This document shows positions 16,551 through 25,951 of a stretch of DNA of 64,000 nt, piece after piece (the stretch's first letter is position 1; each line of letters opens with the position of its first letter). The position numbers and the translations under genes were made by a program. Where the stretch lies: NCBI GenBank assembly GCA_963665265.2, contig OY762224.2:2356001-2420000 (forward strand), in the 5' to 3' direction. The stretch is from CAXXHQ01 sp963665265 (GTDB lineage Bacteria > Planctomycetota > Planctomycetia > Pirellulales > Thermoguttaceae). The notes beneath the pieces are model-generated. The model searched no databases, was not told where the DNA came from, and saw only the letters and a list, made by a program, of their open reading frames with translations.

Positions 16551-19500
16551 ATGAAAACATTTGTTCCTCTTTGCTTGTTCTTCGTAGCGATGATTTCCGC
16601 CGACGTCTATGCGCAAGAGCGAATGACGGTCGAGAAATTCAAAGAAATTACTGCAATGCCGGGCGATGACAAGGCGCTGCCTCCTCAATTGGCCGAATTT
16701 CCGTTCTGGAAAAACGCCAAATGCAGAATCGTCATGAAATACCAGGACGGAAAAACGACCGAAGAAGAGTGCAAGGCGACCGACAAAAAGATCGGCGGCA
16801 AGTACCTCGTCTCCGGACTCGAATCAAAAACCTATAAACAGCCGATCTACACGATAACGACGTATGACGAAGACTCCTCGGCAATAAAAGAATGGAGCCT
16901 TTTAGGCGAAACGTTGACCGAGAGCACGGTCGTCATTGATGCGAAAAATAACTCATTCGCGTCTTCGTCGACTTATGCGGACGGCTTTATGGAAGTAACC
17001 GTTGGCGCGTTTTCGTCCAAGGAATTGTCCTCCAAATCGTTGGTCTATAAGAACGGCAAGCTTTTCTTAACGCGTGAGGTGAAAGCGTTTCCGTTCGCGG
17101 CGACGGTCCAACAGACGAAGAAACGCTCGTCCACGGTCAGTTCCGTTGAGTTGAATGAGAAATACGTTCCGCCCGTTTCGCCTCGCACGACCTACAATTT
17201 CAATTCCGATTGGAAGTTTTTGAAGTCCGACGCCGCCGAGGCGGAAAATCCGCAGTTCGACGATTCAAAATGGGCGACGGTTTCCACGCCGCACACCTAT
17301 AACGACGTGGACAGTTTTGACGAGATCATCGCTCGCGGCGGCGAAAAGTCGTTATACATGGGCCCCGTTTGTTACCGCAAGCATTTCAAGCTTCCCGCCG
17401 AGGCCGAGGGGCGGAAGGTTTTCATCGAGTTTGAAGGGATGCGACAGGCCGCCCGCTTTTTCATGAACGGCAAGCCCGTCGGAAAATACGAAAACGGCGT
17501 GACTCCCTGCGGCATCGACGTTTCGGACGCCGTTTTCTTCGGCGATAAGGAAAACGTACTGACGGTCAAGCTGACCAACGACGGAAATTACAAAGAAGAA
17601 TCGACAGGAACGAACTTTCAGTGGGGAAGCAAAGATTTTAATCCCAACTACGGAGGATTGAATCGAAATATCCGACTGCACCTCGCCGGAAAAGTGTATC
17701 AGACGTTGCCGCTGTACGAGAACCTGCAAACGACCGGCGTCTACGTTTCCGCCGGCGAGATTGACGTGGCGGCCAAAACCGCCTCGATCCAGGTCGAGTC
17801 CCAAGTCCGCAACGAATCGGGCGATCAGCGCTCGGTCGATCTTTCGGCGGTCGTCGTCGATGCCGAGGGAATTGTTCGCGCAACGCTGCCGGGCGATACG
17901 TATGATATGGTGGACGGCGAAACAGCGATCCTTAAAGCCGGCGGAAAGCTGATCGGCGCCCGATGGTGGAGTCCCGAAACGCCGAATCTCTACGACGTAT
18001 ATTCCGTCTTGGCCATCGACGGTAAAGTAGTTGACGTGAATAAAATTACGACCGGATTCCGCAAGACCGCCTTCAAAGGGGGCGCAGGAACCGGCGGCGT
18101 ATACATCAACGATCGTTTCGTCTATCTGAAAGGTTATGCGCAGCGTAGTTGGGACGAATGGGCCGCCGTGGGCGGAGCCTATCCCGACTGGATGCACGAC
18201 TATACCGCCGAAATGATCCGCGACTCTCACGCCAATTATATGCGATGGATGCACATCGCGCCGAAAGCGCAGAACGTTCGGGCCTATGATCGCTTCGGCA
18301 TCGTGCAGGTTTGCCCCGCCGGCGATAAGGAAAAAGAACCCTCGGGCCGTCAATGGGAACAGCGCATGGAAGTGATGCGAGATACGATCATCTACTATCG
18401 CAACAGTCCCAGCATCTTGTTCTGGGAGGCGGGCAACAACGGCATTAGCGCGGCCCACATGCGACAGATGGTCGATTTACGTAAACAATGGGACCCCGCC
18501 GGCGGTCGTGCGATGGGCTGCCGGACCCTCAACGATCCGGAAGCCACTGGCGTCGCCGAGTATTACGGCGTTATGATCGGCCAGGATCCCAAGACCGACG
18601 CCTTGAAAGGGCCGACCGACATGTTCCGCGCCTACAGTCACCAACGCCGCGATCTCGCCCCGTTCATCGAGACCGAGGATTTCCGCGACGAGGGCGCTCG
18701 CCGTTTCTGGGACGATTTCTCGCCGCCGCATTTCGGATTCAAGCCCGGCCCGAACGATACGTATAAATGGAATTCCGAAACGTTTTGCCTTGCCGCCGCG
18801 AAGCGTTACAGCGAGTATTACAACGAGCGGATATCCAACTCCGATCCGAACCGCTCGAAATGGGCCGCCTACGCCTCGATCATCTTCGCCGATAGTAATC
18901 AACATGGACGCCAAGCCAGCTCCGAGGTCTGCCGGGTTAGCGGAAAGGTCGACGCCGTTCGTCTTCCCAAAGTAATTTATTACTTGCATCGCGTGATGCA
19001 GAATGAACTGCCCGACATTCACTTCATCGGCCATTGGACATATCCGGCCGATACGAAAAAGACCATGTACGTCGCCGCCAATAACGTCGACGAAGTCGAG
19101 TTGTTCGTCAACGGCTCGTCGAAGGGAAAATTGAACAAGCCCGAAAGCAACTACATTTACGCCTTCAAAGACGTACGTTTTGAGCCGGGAACGATCAAGG
19201 CAGTCGGAACGAAACAAGGCAAGATCGTCTGTCAACATGAGTTGACGACCGCCGGCCCGGCCAAGTCGTTGAAATTGACCGTGCATACTGGTCCCAAGGG
19301 TTTCTTGGCCGACGGTTCGGACGTGGCGTTTATCGATTTCGAGGTCGTCGACGCTCAAGGGCGTCGCTGCCCGACGGACGAAGCCCGCGTTGATTTCGAA
19401 ATCGGCGGGCCGGCAATTTGGCGCGGCGGATACGATAGCGGCGTGCCCGGCTCGACCAATAATAAATATCTAAGTACGGAATGCGGCGTCAATCGCGTGT

Positions 19501-19658
19501 TGATCCGCTCGACCCTCACGCCGGGCGAGATCGTTTTGAAAGCCACGCGCGAAGGTCTTGCCCCGGCCGAAGCACGGTTTCAATCCGTTCCCGTCGCCGT
19601 CAAAGACGGGCTGTCGGCGGAGGCTCCTCAGACTCTCCCCAATCCGCCGCCAAAATAG
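16551..19658 (+). CDS. Secreted GH2-family protein with atypical catalytic motif
   Basis: The 1035-residue protein has a signal peptide (FVPLCLFFVAMISADVYAQ), then an N-terminal beta domain to about residue 205 that I do not recognise. GH2-type modules follow: a sugar-binding jelly roll (about 215-375, with NYGGLNRNIRL), an Ig-like domain to about 510, a TIM barrel (about 520-815), and C-terminal Ig-like domains (AANNVDEVELFVNG, then PTDEARVDFEIGGPA). GH2 members are beta-galactosidases, glucuronidases or mannosidases. The usual acid/base motif ending in Asn-Glu reads FWEAGNNGI here (624-632), so Asn630 stands where Glu is expected. PFIETEDFRDEG may carry the nucleophile. Substrate is unknown; the context suggests pectin or galactan side chains. 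It is a single gene. Confidence 0.8.
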   Translation: MKTFVPLCLFFVAMISADVYAQERMTVEKFKEITAMPGDDKALPPQLAEFPFWKNAKCRIVMKYQDGKTTEEECKATDKKIGGKYLVSGLESKTYKQPIYTITTYDEDSSAIKEWSLLGETLTESTVVIDAKNNSFASSSTYADGFMEVTVGAFSSKELSSKSLVYKNGKLFLTREVKAFPFAATVQQTKKRSSTVSSVELNEKYVPPVSPRTTYNFNSDWKFLKSDAAEAENPQFDDSKWATVSTPHTYNDVDSFDEIIARGGEKSLYMGPVCYRKHFKLPAEAEGRKVFIEFEGMRQAARFFMNGKPVGKYENGVTPCGIDVSDAVFFGDKENVLTVKLTNDGNYKEESTGTNFQWGSKDFNPNYGGLNRNIRLHLAGKVYQTLPLYENLQTTGVYVSAGEIDVAAKTASIQVESQVRNESGDQRSVDLSAVVVDAEGIVRATLPGDTYDMVDGETAILKAGGKLIGARWWSPETPNLYDVYSVLAIDGKVVDVNKITTGFRKTAFKGGAGTGGVYINDRFVYLKGYAQRSWDEWAAVGGAYPDWMHDYTAEMIRDSHANYMRWMHIAPKAQNVRAYDRFGIVQVCPAGDKEKEPSGRQWEQRMEVMRDTIIYYRNSPSILFWEAGNNGISAAHMRQMVDLRKQWDPAGGRAMGCRTLNDPEATGVAEYYGVMIGQDPKTDALKGPTDMFRAYSHQRRDLAPFIETEDFRDEGARRFWDDFSPPHFGFKPGPNDTYKWNSETFCLAAAKRYSEYYNERISNSDPNRSKWAAYASIIFADSNQHGRQASSEVCRVSGKVDAVRLPKVIYYLHRVMQNELPDIHFIGHWTYPADTKKTMYVAANNVDEVELFVNGSSKGKLNKPESNYIYAFKDVRFEPGTIKAVGTKQGKIVCQHELTTAGPAKSLKLTVHTGPKGFLADGSDVAFIDFEVVDAQGRRCPTDEARVDFEIGGPAIWRGGYDSGVPGSTNNKYLSTECGVNRVLIRSTLTPGEIVLKATREGLAPAEARFQSVPVAVKDGLSAEAPQTLPNPPPK

Positions 19659-19976
19659 TCCCGCAGGGGCGGCGTCCCCGCGCCTGTTCGAAAATTATTT
19701 CGCCTCGTTCTTAGCTTTGTCTAGGAACGAGGCGTTTGCACGGCACCACAGCGTCTGCCGATGGAAATGCTTGCGCCCTATGCGTTTCCCGTTTTTTTCA
19801 TGATCCGCCCTCAGCCGCGGGCCCGGCGAAACTTTTCAGGAAACCGCTACTTTTTCGTGAATAATCGCGAAAACATCGAAATCCACGTACGAAACGCCTC
19901 TTCCGCATCGACTATCATATTGAGACTTGCGTCTTATCTTCCGCGGAAAGATGAATTAGCAACCTAGGGCTCGATA
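19659..19976. other. 318-base intergenic region with two hairpins
   Basis: Directly after the GH2 stop there is a small GC hairpin (AGGGG...TCCCC near 19666-19680). The larger terminator-like stem at 19701-19734 follows, and about 240 bases then lead to the sigma factor. No coding frame with a ribosome-binding site was seen. Confidence 0.5.
19701..19737 (+). terminator. Probable terminator of the GH2 gene
   Basis: The arms CGCCTCGTTC (19701-19710) and GAACGAGGCG (19725-19734) form a perfect 10 bp stem extendable with one mismatch. Only three T follow, so efficiency is uncertain, and it could work in either direction. Confidence 0.5.
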
Positions 19977-20510
19977 GTGACAAATTGGGAAGAAATCATT
20001 CGGGAGTACAGCCCGGCGGTCTGGCGGACGGTTTATCGTCTGGTGGGCGACCGGGAGGACGCCGCCGATTGCGTGCAAGAGACGTTCCTCACGGCCGTTC
20101 GTTCGTCAAAAGCGAAGTCGGTCGATCATTGGGGCGCGTATCTTCATAAAATCGCGGCCTCTCGAGCGTTAGATTGTTTGCGAAAACGATATCGGACGGC
20201 TGGCCTCCAATCGGCGCCGCCTGATTGGTCGAACATTCCTGATTTGAAAGCCGATCCTCAGGGGAATGCGCAACTCTCGGAATTAGTGCAAAAGACGCTT
20301 GAAACGTTGACCGAACTGCCGACGCTGCAAGCCGAGGTTTTCTGCCTGCGTTATCTTGCCGAGTTGGATTACCGAGACATCGCCGAAAGCTTGGAAATTA
20401 ATCCGAATTCGGTGGGCGCTCTTTTGCATCGAGCCAGGGAAAGTCTGAGAATGCGTCTTTCCCCGCTCGTCGCCGCGGAAGAATTCGGGAGGTCGAATCA
20501 TGACTGCTAA
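19977..20510 (+). CDS. ECF-type RNA polymerase sigma factor
   Basis: The 177-residue protein has both sigma70 regions. Region 2 includes YRLVGDREDAADCVQETFLTA (residues about 21-41) and the DNA-melting segment up to ALDCLRKRYR. Region 4 runs from about residue 110, with LPTLQAEVFCLRYLAELDYRDIAESLEINPNSVGALLHRARESLR, a helix-turn-helix. A GTG at 19977 is the likely start; no strong Shine-Dalgarno precedes it. The next gene overlaps by 11 bases, indicating coupled translation, and encodes a membrane protein that may act as its anti-sigma partner. The regulon is unknown. Confidence 0.9.
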   Translation: MTNWEEIIREYSPAVWRTVYRLVGDREDAADCVQETFLTAVRSSKAKSVDHWGAYLHKIAASRALDCLRKRYRTAGLQSAPPDWSNIPDLKADPQGNAQLSELVQKTLETLTELPTLQAEVFCLRYLAELDYRDIAESLEINPNSVGALLHRARESLRMRLSPLVAAEEFGRSNHDC

Positions 20511-21807
20511 CAATCAGAAACCGTTTTCCGACGTTGTGGACCGAGTCGTGGACGAGCTTCAAGCTTCGCCCGTGCCTCCGCCTCCGCCGGAACTGCTCGA
20601 AGCCTTGATTCAAGCGGCGAAAAACGCCGAAACCGATCCTCTCGCGTTCGATCTTGCGACGACTTCCCACAGCGAAGTTCAACCATTATCTCGAACGATA
20701 AACGTAAGGAATAGGTTTATGAATAAACTTTTAAAATCGATAAGCGTGCTTGCCGTTTGTTGCGCAGTTGTCCTCGTCGTTTCCTTGACCGTGGCTCCGA
20801 CGATGCGAGGCAACATAGCGTTCGCCGAAGTATGTGCCGTCATTCAAAAGGCCCGAACGATGGTCTGTACCGCAAAGACTAACCTGCCGACTCGGTCCAT
20901 GAGCGACATCAAAATTATGAGTCTCAGCCCCGGAAGAATCCGCCAGGAAATGGGAACGCAGATCATGATTCAAGATTTGTCGGCCGGAAAAACGCTGAAT
21001 TTAGAACGGACCACAAAGACGGCGACCTTAGTATCCATCAAAGGAATGCCTGCTTCGAAAGGCATGCAACAGGATTGGTTTGAAAGCTTCAAAGCAATCG
21101 CTAAAAATCCCCAAGCCGAAGACTTAGGAGTGAAAATTCAAGAAGGTCGTGAATCGCATGGATTTTGTGCAAAGCTCGCCAATATGACCGTCACTTTTTG
21201 GGCCGATGCGAAGTCTGCGGAGCCGGTCATGATTGAAATACGTCAGCCGTTTCCCGATTTCGCCAACCAAGGAGGTAAAGGCGAAATGACGATGGAAATG
21301 GTCATGACCAATTTTCAATTCGACGTTCCTTTGGACGAATCGCTCTTTTCGCTTACGCCGCCGAAAGGCTACGAATTACGAGAAATGAATATGAATTTCT
21401 CGGGCGGAGGTGAAAAAGACGTCGTTGAATTTCTTCGACGTTACGCCGATCTGGAAAACGGCGAGTATCCCGATTCACTTACGACCCAGAGCGTGATTCT
21501 GAAAGTTTCACTTGGCGGCATGAAAAAAATGGAATGGAAGTCTAACTCCAAGACCGACATGAAGACGGTGCAGGATGAAGTCGCAAAAGTCACGGCGGAG
21601 GCGTCGAGCCTGAGCGGAAGAATGACCACATTTCTGAGCGAAAATTCAGGTTGGAAATACGCCGGTAAGGGCGTAAAGATGGGCGATGCCAAAACGCCGA
21701 TCTTCTGGTACGTTCCGAAGGATGCGAAGCAAAGCCGAGTGGTCTATGGCGACCTAAGCGTGAAAGACGTGCCGACGGACCAATTGCCGCAGGAAGAGAA
21801 GAGGTAG
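20500..21807 (+). CDS. Membrane-anchored LolA-like partner of the ECF sigma factor
   Basis: The 435-residue protein starts inside the end of the sigma gene. Residues 1-75 are cytoplasmic, with a Pro run (SPVPPPPPELLEAL). One membrane span follows at about 82-100 (ISVLAVCCAVVLVVSLTVA), then a large periplasmic part. The segment from about 105 to 285 resembles the outer-membrane lipoprotein-sorting fold often fused to anti-sigma regions in planctomycetes (FPDFANQGGKGEM, DVPLDESLFSLTPPKGY). Residues 290-430 contain a helix and a charged C-terminus. By position and topology it may sense envelope stress and hold the sigma factor. A zinc-binding anti-sigma (ZAS) motif is not seen, so the anti-sigma role is inferred. 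Confidence 0.65.
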   Translation: MTANNQKPFSDVVDRVVDELQASPVPPPPPELLEALIQAAKNAETDPLAFDLATTSHSEVQPLSRTINVRNRFMNKLLKSISVLAVCCAVVLVVSLTVAPTMRGNIAFAEVCAVIQKARTMVCTAKTNLPTRSMSDIKIMSLSPGRIRQEMGTQIMIQDLSAGKTLNLERTTKTATLVSIKGMPASKGMQQDWFESFKAIAKNPQAEDLGVKIQEGRESHGFCAKLANMTVTFWADAKSAEPVMIEIRQPFPDFANQGGKGEMTMEMVMTNFQFDVPLDESLFSLTPPKGYELREMNMNFSGGGEKDVVEFLRRYADLENGEYPDSLTTQSVILKVSLGGMKKMEWKSNSKTDMKTVQDEVAKVTAEASSLSGRMTTFLSENSGWKYAGKGVKMGDAKTPIFWYVPKDAKQSRVVYGDLSVKDVPTDQLPQEEKR

Positions 21808-21876
21808 AGGGGCGTAACGCCTCGGAGCGATCGCCGCCCGTTTTGTGGCGGCGACCGAAAGAATGTGAATGATGAG

Positions 21877-21905
21877 AGGCCGCCGGATTTCGGCGGCCTT
21901 TTTGT
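21877..21905 (+). terminator. Intrinsic terminator after the sigma/partner pair
   Basis: AGGCCGCCG (21877-21885) and CGGCGGCCT (21891-21899) form a perfect 9 bp stem with a short loop. T residues then follow (21899-21903), with TGTTTT after that. A second hairpin (GATCGCCGCC with GGCGGCGACC) lies just upstream without a T tract. Confidence 0.85.
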
Positions 21906-21920
21906 TTTGCGGATCATTTT

Positions 21921-21948
21921 TGGCCCCTCTTTCCCGCCTCCCTATAAT
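21921..21948 (+). promoter_or_regulatory. Possible promoter of the VOC/photolyase pair
   Basis: A perfect TATAAT at 21943-21948 lies 46 bases before the VOC start. The best -35 candidate with 16-base spacing (TGGCCC at 21921) is poor. It follows directly after the terminator, which fits a new transcription unit. Confidence 0.35.
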
Positions 21949-21994
21949 TTAACGGTAACTTGTTTCGATGATAAATCATACTGGGGGATAGAGA

Positions 21995-22321
21995 ATGCCG
22001 ACGCTCACAATACCGCATAACGAATCGCTCGACGGAATTCATCACATCGCCGTCTACGTGACCGATTTGGCCTCGACGGTCGATTGGTACCTTGCGCAGT
22101 TCAAATGTGAGATTCGATACCGGGACGACACTTGGGCGCTCGTCGAGTTTGGCAATATCTACATGGCCTTCGTCTCCCAGGGGCAGCATCCGCCGCACAT
22201 CGGCTTCGTTCGCCCCGACGCCGAAAGGTTCGGCGAACTAAAGCCGCATCGAGACGGAACTCGATCGGTTTACGTTAAAGACCCTTCGGGAAACGCAGTC
22301 GAAATCCTCGCCCAAGATTAA
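21995..22321 (+). CDS. VOC/glyoxalase-family protein
   Basis: The 108-residue protein has the compact vicinal-oxygen-chelate fold pattern: GIHHIAVYVTDLASTVDWYL near residue 14, a second half PPHIGFVRPDAERF, and the usual ending VYVKDPSGNAVEI. The His of HHIAVYV and the final Glu of NAVEI fit metal ligand positions of this superfamily. The reaction cannot be told from sequence; members include glyoxalases, dioxygenases and resistance proteins. GGGGG lies 8 bases before the start. The photolyase gene begins 31 bases downstream, so the two are likely co-transcribed. Confidence 0.8.
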   Translation: MPTLTIPHNESLDGIHHIAVYVTDLASTVDWYLAQFKCEIRYRDDTWALVEFGNIYMAFVSQGQHPPHIGFVRPDAERFGELKPHRDGTRSVYVKDPSGNAVEILAQD

Positions 22322-22351
22322 TTCACGCGTCATAATTATTGAGGGGCAACC

Positions 22352-23830
22352 ATGCGCTCAAGCGAATTGTATCCGAAAGACGACATTCCAAAGCTGCGCC
22401 TCAAAGCGGCCAATCGCGCGCCGGTCAATCCTTCGGGCGAGTTCGTCGTCTATTGGATGAGCGCCTATCGCCGCTTGGCGTGGAACTTCGCGCTCGATCG
22501 GGCGATTGCTTGGGCAAAGGAATTGAAGAAGCCGCTCATGATCGTCGAGCCGCTCGAGTGCGACGGACCTTGGGCGAGCGCGCGGTTTCATTCGTTCGTC
22601 GCGCAGGGAATGGCCGAGCATTTCTTTGAGTTGGCCCAAAAACCGGTTTTTTATTTTCCGTTCGTCGCGAAAAAAACGGGAGAGTGCAAGGAGCTTTTTG
22701 AAGCTGTAACGAGTTGCGCTTGCGTCGCCGTGACCGATGACTACCCGATTCCCCATGACGGATTCCCCGGGAAAAGGAGTTTTTCAACCTCTATTCTTGT
22801 CGAACGATGCGACTCCAACGGGCTGTTGCCAGTCCAGCTTCCGGATCGAACATTTACCGCCGCCTTTTCTTTTCGTCGTTATTTGCAAACGACGTTGCGC
22901 GACTATTTGCTCGATTTTCCGTCGGTAAAGCCTTTTTCTCGGCTTCCATTACCAAGGTTGGAGCGTCTGCCGGCGGCGATCACGAAACGCTATTCGTCCT
23001 GGAAACCACCGAAAGGAGGCAATTTCAATTGGTCAAATATTCCGATCGATCAAAGCGTCAGATCGGGAACGGCCGTTGGCGGAAGGATGGCCGCGCTCCA
23101 AGTTTTTCACGCATTCTTGAAGAGCCGATTGCCCCGTTATCACGAGGATCGAAACAAAATCGACGATTGCGCAGCCAGCGGCTTGTCGCCGTATCTCCAT
23201 TTCGGCGCCGTTTCAACGCACGAAATTTTCCATGAGATCGTCGAACGGGAAATGTGGAGCCCGGAGCGTTTGGCCCCAAAAGCGACGGGAAAACGAGAAG
23301 GATGGTGGGGGATGAGTCGCGAGGCCGAGGCGTTTCTGGATGAACTCGTCACGTGGCGTGAAATCGGGTTCAATTACTGCGAACGGAATCAAGATTATGC
23401 GAAATACGAGTCATTGCCCGACTGGGCGTTAAAAACTCTCGCGAAACATGCAAAAGACAAACGCGAATACGTATACACCGAGGAACAGTTTGAGCTGGCG
23501 AAAACGCATGATCCTTTATGGAACGCCGCGCAGCGTCAACTCGTCAGGGAAGGGGAGATGCACAACTATTTGCGGATGCTCTGGGGGAAAAAAATATTGC
23601 AATGGTCGCGGAGTCCCGAGGATGCGCTGGAGACGATGATTCGTTTGAATGATAAATACGCATTGGACGGGAGCGATCCGAATTCCTATTCGGGGATATG
23701 CTGGGTTCTCGGACGCTATGATCGCGCATGGGGGCCCGAGCGGCCAATCTTCGGAACGGTGCGTTATATGTGCAGCGAGAACACGGCTCGTAAGATTTCG
23801 GTAAAGGAATACTTGCGAAAATATGCATGA
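22352..23830 (+). CDS. phr: Class II deoxyribodipyrimidine photolyase
   Basis: The 492-residue protein matches class II CPD photolyases, which use reduced FAD and light to split cyclobutane pyrimidine dimers. Supporting patterns are GEFVVYWMSAYRRLAWNFAL near residue 30 (antenna-domain start) and LDELVTWREIGFNYC. The C-terminal half carries MLWGKKILQWSRSPEDAL, LNDKYALDGSDPNSYSG, and DRAWGPERPIFGTVRYM, which together form the class II signature of the FAD-binding domain. Length is normal for the class. GAGGGG lies 5 bases before the ATG at 22352. It is second in a pair with the VOC protein. Confidence 0.92.
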   Translation: MRSSELYPKDDIPKLRLKAANRAPVNPSGEFVVYWMSAYRRLAWNFALDRAIAWAKELKKPLMIVEPLECDGPWASARFHSFVAQGMAEHFFELAQKPVFYFPFVAKKTGECKELFEAVTSCACVAVTDDYPIPHDGFPGKRSFSTSILVERCDSNGLLPVQLPDRTFTAAFSFRRYLQTTLRDYLLDFPSVKPFSRLPLPRLERLPAAITKRYSSWKPPKGGNFNWSNIPIDQSVRSGTAVGGRMAALQVFHAFLKSRLPRYHEDRNKIDDCAASGLSPYLHFGAVSTHEIFHEIVEREMWSPERLAPKATGKREGWWGMSREAEAFLDELVTWREIGFNYCERNQDYAKYESLPDWALKTLAKHAKDKREYVYTEEQFELAKTHDPLWNAAQRQLVREGEMHNYLRMLWGKKILQWSRSPEDALETMIRLNDKYALDGSDPNSYSGICWVLGRYDRAWGPERPIFGTVRYMCSENTARKISVKEYLRKYA

Positions 23831-24032
23831 GAGAGGCGCCGGTTGAAGCTTCCTATAACCGTTAATCCCGTTAGTCGCCGCATGTAAAAGTTCCGCGAAG
23901 GTAAGGTTATGCCGAAGCGGAAAATCTTGCTTCTTTTCTTTAGTCCCCCTCGTCGATGAAAATTGTGATGCAAGCATTGTTTGCGAACAAGCGTTCGTGG
24001 CGATTCCCCGGTTTAATAAAGGCCCCCCTGTC

Positions 24033-25691
24033 ATGTCCTCTTCCCTTTTAGGAAATATTCTTCTCGACAAAGAAATATTGTTGGAGAGCGGCACCAACGA
24101 GTTAGAAGTTCTCGTATTTGACGTGGCGAACTACGTTTTCGGAATAAACGTGGCGAAAGTTAGGGAGGTTTTGCCGAAGGCCGCGATCACGCATTTGCCG
24201 AAAGCTCATCATTCAATTCGAGGCGTTTTCAAGCTGCGCAACAACGTGATTCCATGCGTTTCGTTAGTTGAGCATTTGGGCTTGACTGCCACTGCGGGCG
24301 AAGAAACTGAATCGACGATGATTTTGGCTGATTTCAACAAGCAGCAGACGGCGTTTCTCGTCGATTCGGTCGAGCGGATTCATCGTTTGAGTTGGAAGAG
24401 CATTCTGCCGGTGCCGGGTTTAAGCGCGCTTTCAAAAACCCCGGTGACGGCGCTTGCCCGATGCGAAAATCGACTTATTCTGATGCTCGATTTCGAAATG
24501 ATTATTGACGACGTGACCTCGCACTATTTCCGGACCGACGCGGTCGAGAATCCGCTGGGCCTTCCGCGCGAGAAGCTTAAGATCATTTTCGCCGAGGATT
24601 CTCCGACGGTTCGCGAGGCGATCGGCGTGACGTTGAGCAAGAGCGGCTACACTCAAGTTTCTTTCTTTGAAAACGGAGCTTTGGCCTGGCAGGCGATCGA
24701 GGAGAGGTTAAAGGTCAGCTCGAGAGCGGAGGACGTTTGTGATCTGGTGATCGCCGACGTCGAAATGCCGCAGATGGACGGGTTCCATCTGACGAAGCAG
24801 ATTAAAACGAATCCAGTCCTAAAGCAAACTCCGGTTCTGTTGTATTCGTCGATCATAACTCCGGACAATCATAAGAAAGGGGAAGCGGTCGGCGCCGACG
24901 CGCAAGTGGCGAAGCCTGATTTATGCAAAGTCGTGCAATTAGCCGACGATTTAATAGCGAACGCCCGCCGAGAGGTGCGGGCGGAAACCTTTCGTACCGT
25001 CGTCAACAGCGTGAACGCCGCCGAGGAAGCTAAAGGTCAGTCGCCGGCCGCCGTCGCCAAACCTAAAACATCACCCGCAGTTCCTGCTCAGAAACCTGTC
25101 GCAGTTCAAACGCCGGCTCCGAAGGCAGATGCGTCGGCTTCGGCAGCTGCGTCGAACTCCGCGAGCAAACCTGCCGTGCAGGCGCCGGCAACGCAACAAA
25201 AAACGGCTGCGGCGCAAACAGTTCCCGCTAGTCCCTCAGTTACGTCGTCGCCTGCCGCTTCTAACGGTTTAGCGCCGGCTAGAATAGTTCTGGACGAATT
25301 TATTCCGCCTCCCGGAGTGGATAAGAAGCTTTGGCGGACGTTTATGCAGGAATTGTCGGATCGGTTCGGCGCGCTCAAGGGACAGGCATATCGAATGGTG
25401 CATGGGGGCAATCAGGAAGAGATTATCTTGGAGATGGCGAGAACGTTGCATACGATCAAGTCGGCCTCGATGGTAGTGCCGTTCGATCCGGTGACTCGCT
25501 GTACGCACTTGGTTGAAAGCGTTTTGGAGGCGGTCAGCAAAGCGGAATACGATTGGCCGCAAGCTCAAATCGATTCTTACATAAAGTGGCTGGAACGACT
25601 TTCCTCGCCCGATTCAGACCTTGAAGACGTCTTGACGCTCGGTTTTCAGATAGAGACCGAACTTCAGGCGGTAGTAGGCGTCGAGGCGTAA
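24033..25691 (+). CDS. CheV-like CheW-REC protein with C-terminal HPt-like domain
   Basis: The start at ATG 24033 is preferred over a GTG at 23997 because the family begins close to the CheW fold. The protein has 552 residues. Residues about 20-160 form a CheW domain (VFDVANYVFGINVAKVREVLPK, FKLRNNVIPCVSLVEHLGL). Residues about 175-305 form a receiver domain with the phospho-acceptor in VIADVEMPQMDGFHL and KP at its end. A long Ala/Pro/Gln linker runs from about 325 to 410. The last 130 residues are helical and contain LHTIKSASMV, an HPt-like phosphotransfer motif with His473. CheV proteins normally stop after the receiver domain, so this adds a phosphotransfer site. It probably links chemoreceptors to a phosphorelay. 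No other chemotaxis gene is nearby. Confidence 0.85.
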   Translation: MSSSLLGNILLDKEILLESGTNELEVLVFDVANYVFGINVAKVREVLPKAAITHLPKAHHSIRGVFKLRNNVIPCVSLVEHLGLTATAGEETESTMILADFNKQQTAFLVDSVERIHRLSWKSILPVPGLSALSKTPVTALARCENRLILMLDFEMIIDDVTSHYFRTDAVENPLGLPREKLKIIFAEDSPTVREAIGVTLSKSGYTQVSFFENGALAWQAIEERLKVSSRAEDVCDLVIADVEMPQMDGFHLTKQIKTNPVLKQTPVLLYSSIITPDNHKKGEAVGADAQVAKPDLCKVVQLADDLIANARREVRAETFRTVVNSVNAAEEAKGQSPAAVAKPKTSPAVPAQKPVAVQTPAPKADASASAAASNSASKPAVQAPATQQKTAAAQTVPASPSVTSSPAASNGLAPARIVLDEFIPPPGVDKKLWRTFMQELSDRFGALKGQAYRMVHGGNQEEIILEMARTLHTIKSASMVVPFDPVTRCTHLVESVLEAVSKAEYDWPQAQIDSYIKWLERLSSPDSDLEDVLTLGFQIETELQAVVGVEA

Positions 25692-25814
25692 CAACCGTAG
25701 CGATTTCCTATCGGAAGAACCTCGGTGACGGGACGGCGCTTTTTCCACGGTCGACGGCGCGATGAGGTCAAGAGCTCTCTGATTCTCTGCGCAATTTCTG
25801 GCTTTTTTTGCGCG

Positions 25815-25831
25815 ATTGCGAGTCGCAAATT
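25815..25831. promoter_or_regulatory. Inverted repeat upstream of GH51, similar to the uronate-operon palindrome
   Basis: TTGCGA, G, TCGCAA form a perfect 6-1-6 palindrome at 25816-25828, within ATTGCGAGTCGCAAATT. It shares the strings ATTGCGAGT and CGCAAATT with the 7305-7321 palindrome, although the arms are in opposite order. The region 25692-25951 holds no gene. The repeat lies about 120 bases before the GH51 start and could be a regulator site. Confidence 0.3.
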
Positions 25832-25951
25832 CTCATATTAATTCGTAAAATACACGTCTGGCGGCGTCGCTCATTCTCTCTTTCTTCTTTTGGCGGCGTT
25901 TAATTCGTTTTCATAGATTCAGCGTTTGGATTTTTTCGGAGAATATTTCAC

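Noticed and set aside
17352..18458. 368-codon minus-strand frame inside the GH2 gene
   Set aside because: It is exactly antisense to a well-supported GH2 protein and its translation has no recognisable features; it is a codon-bias shadow.
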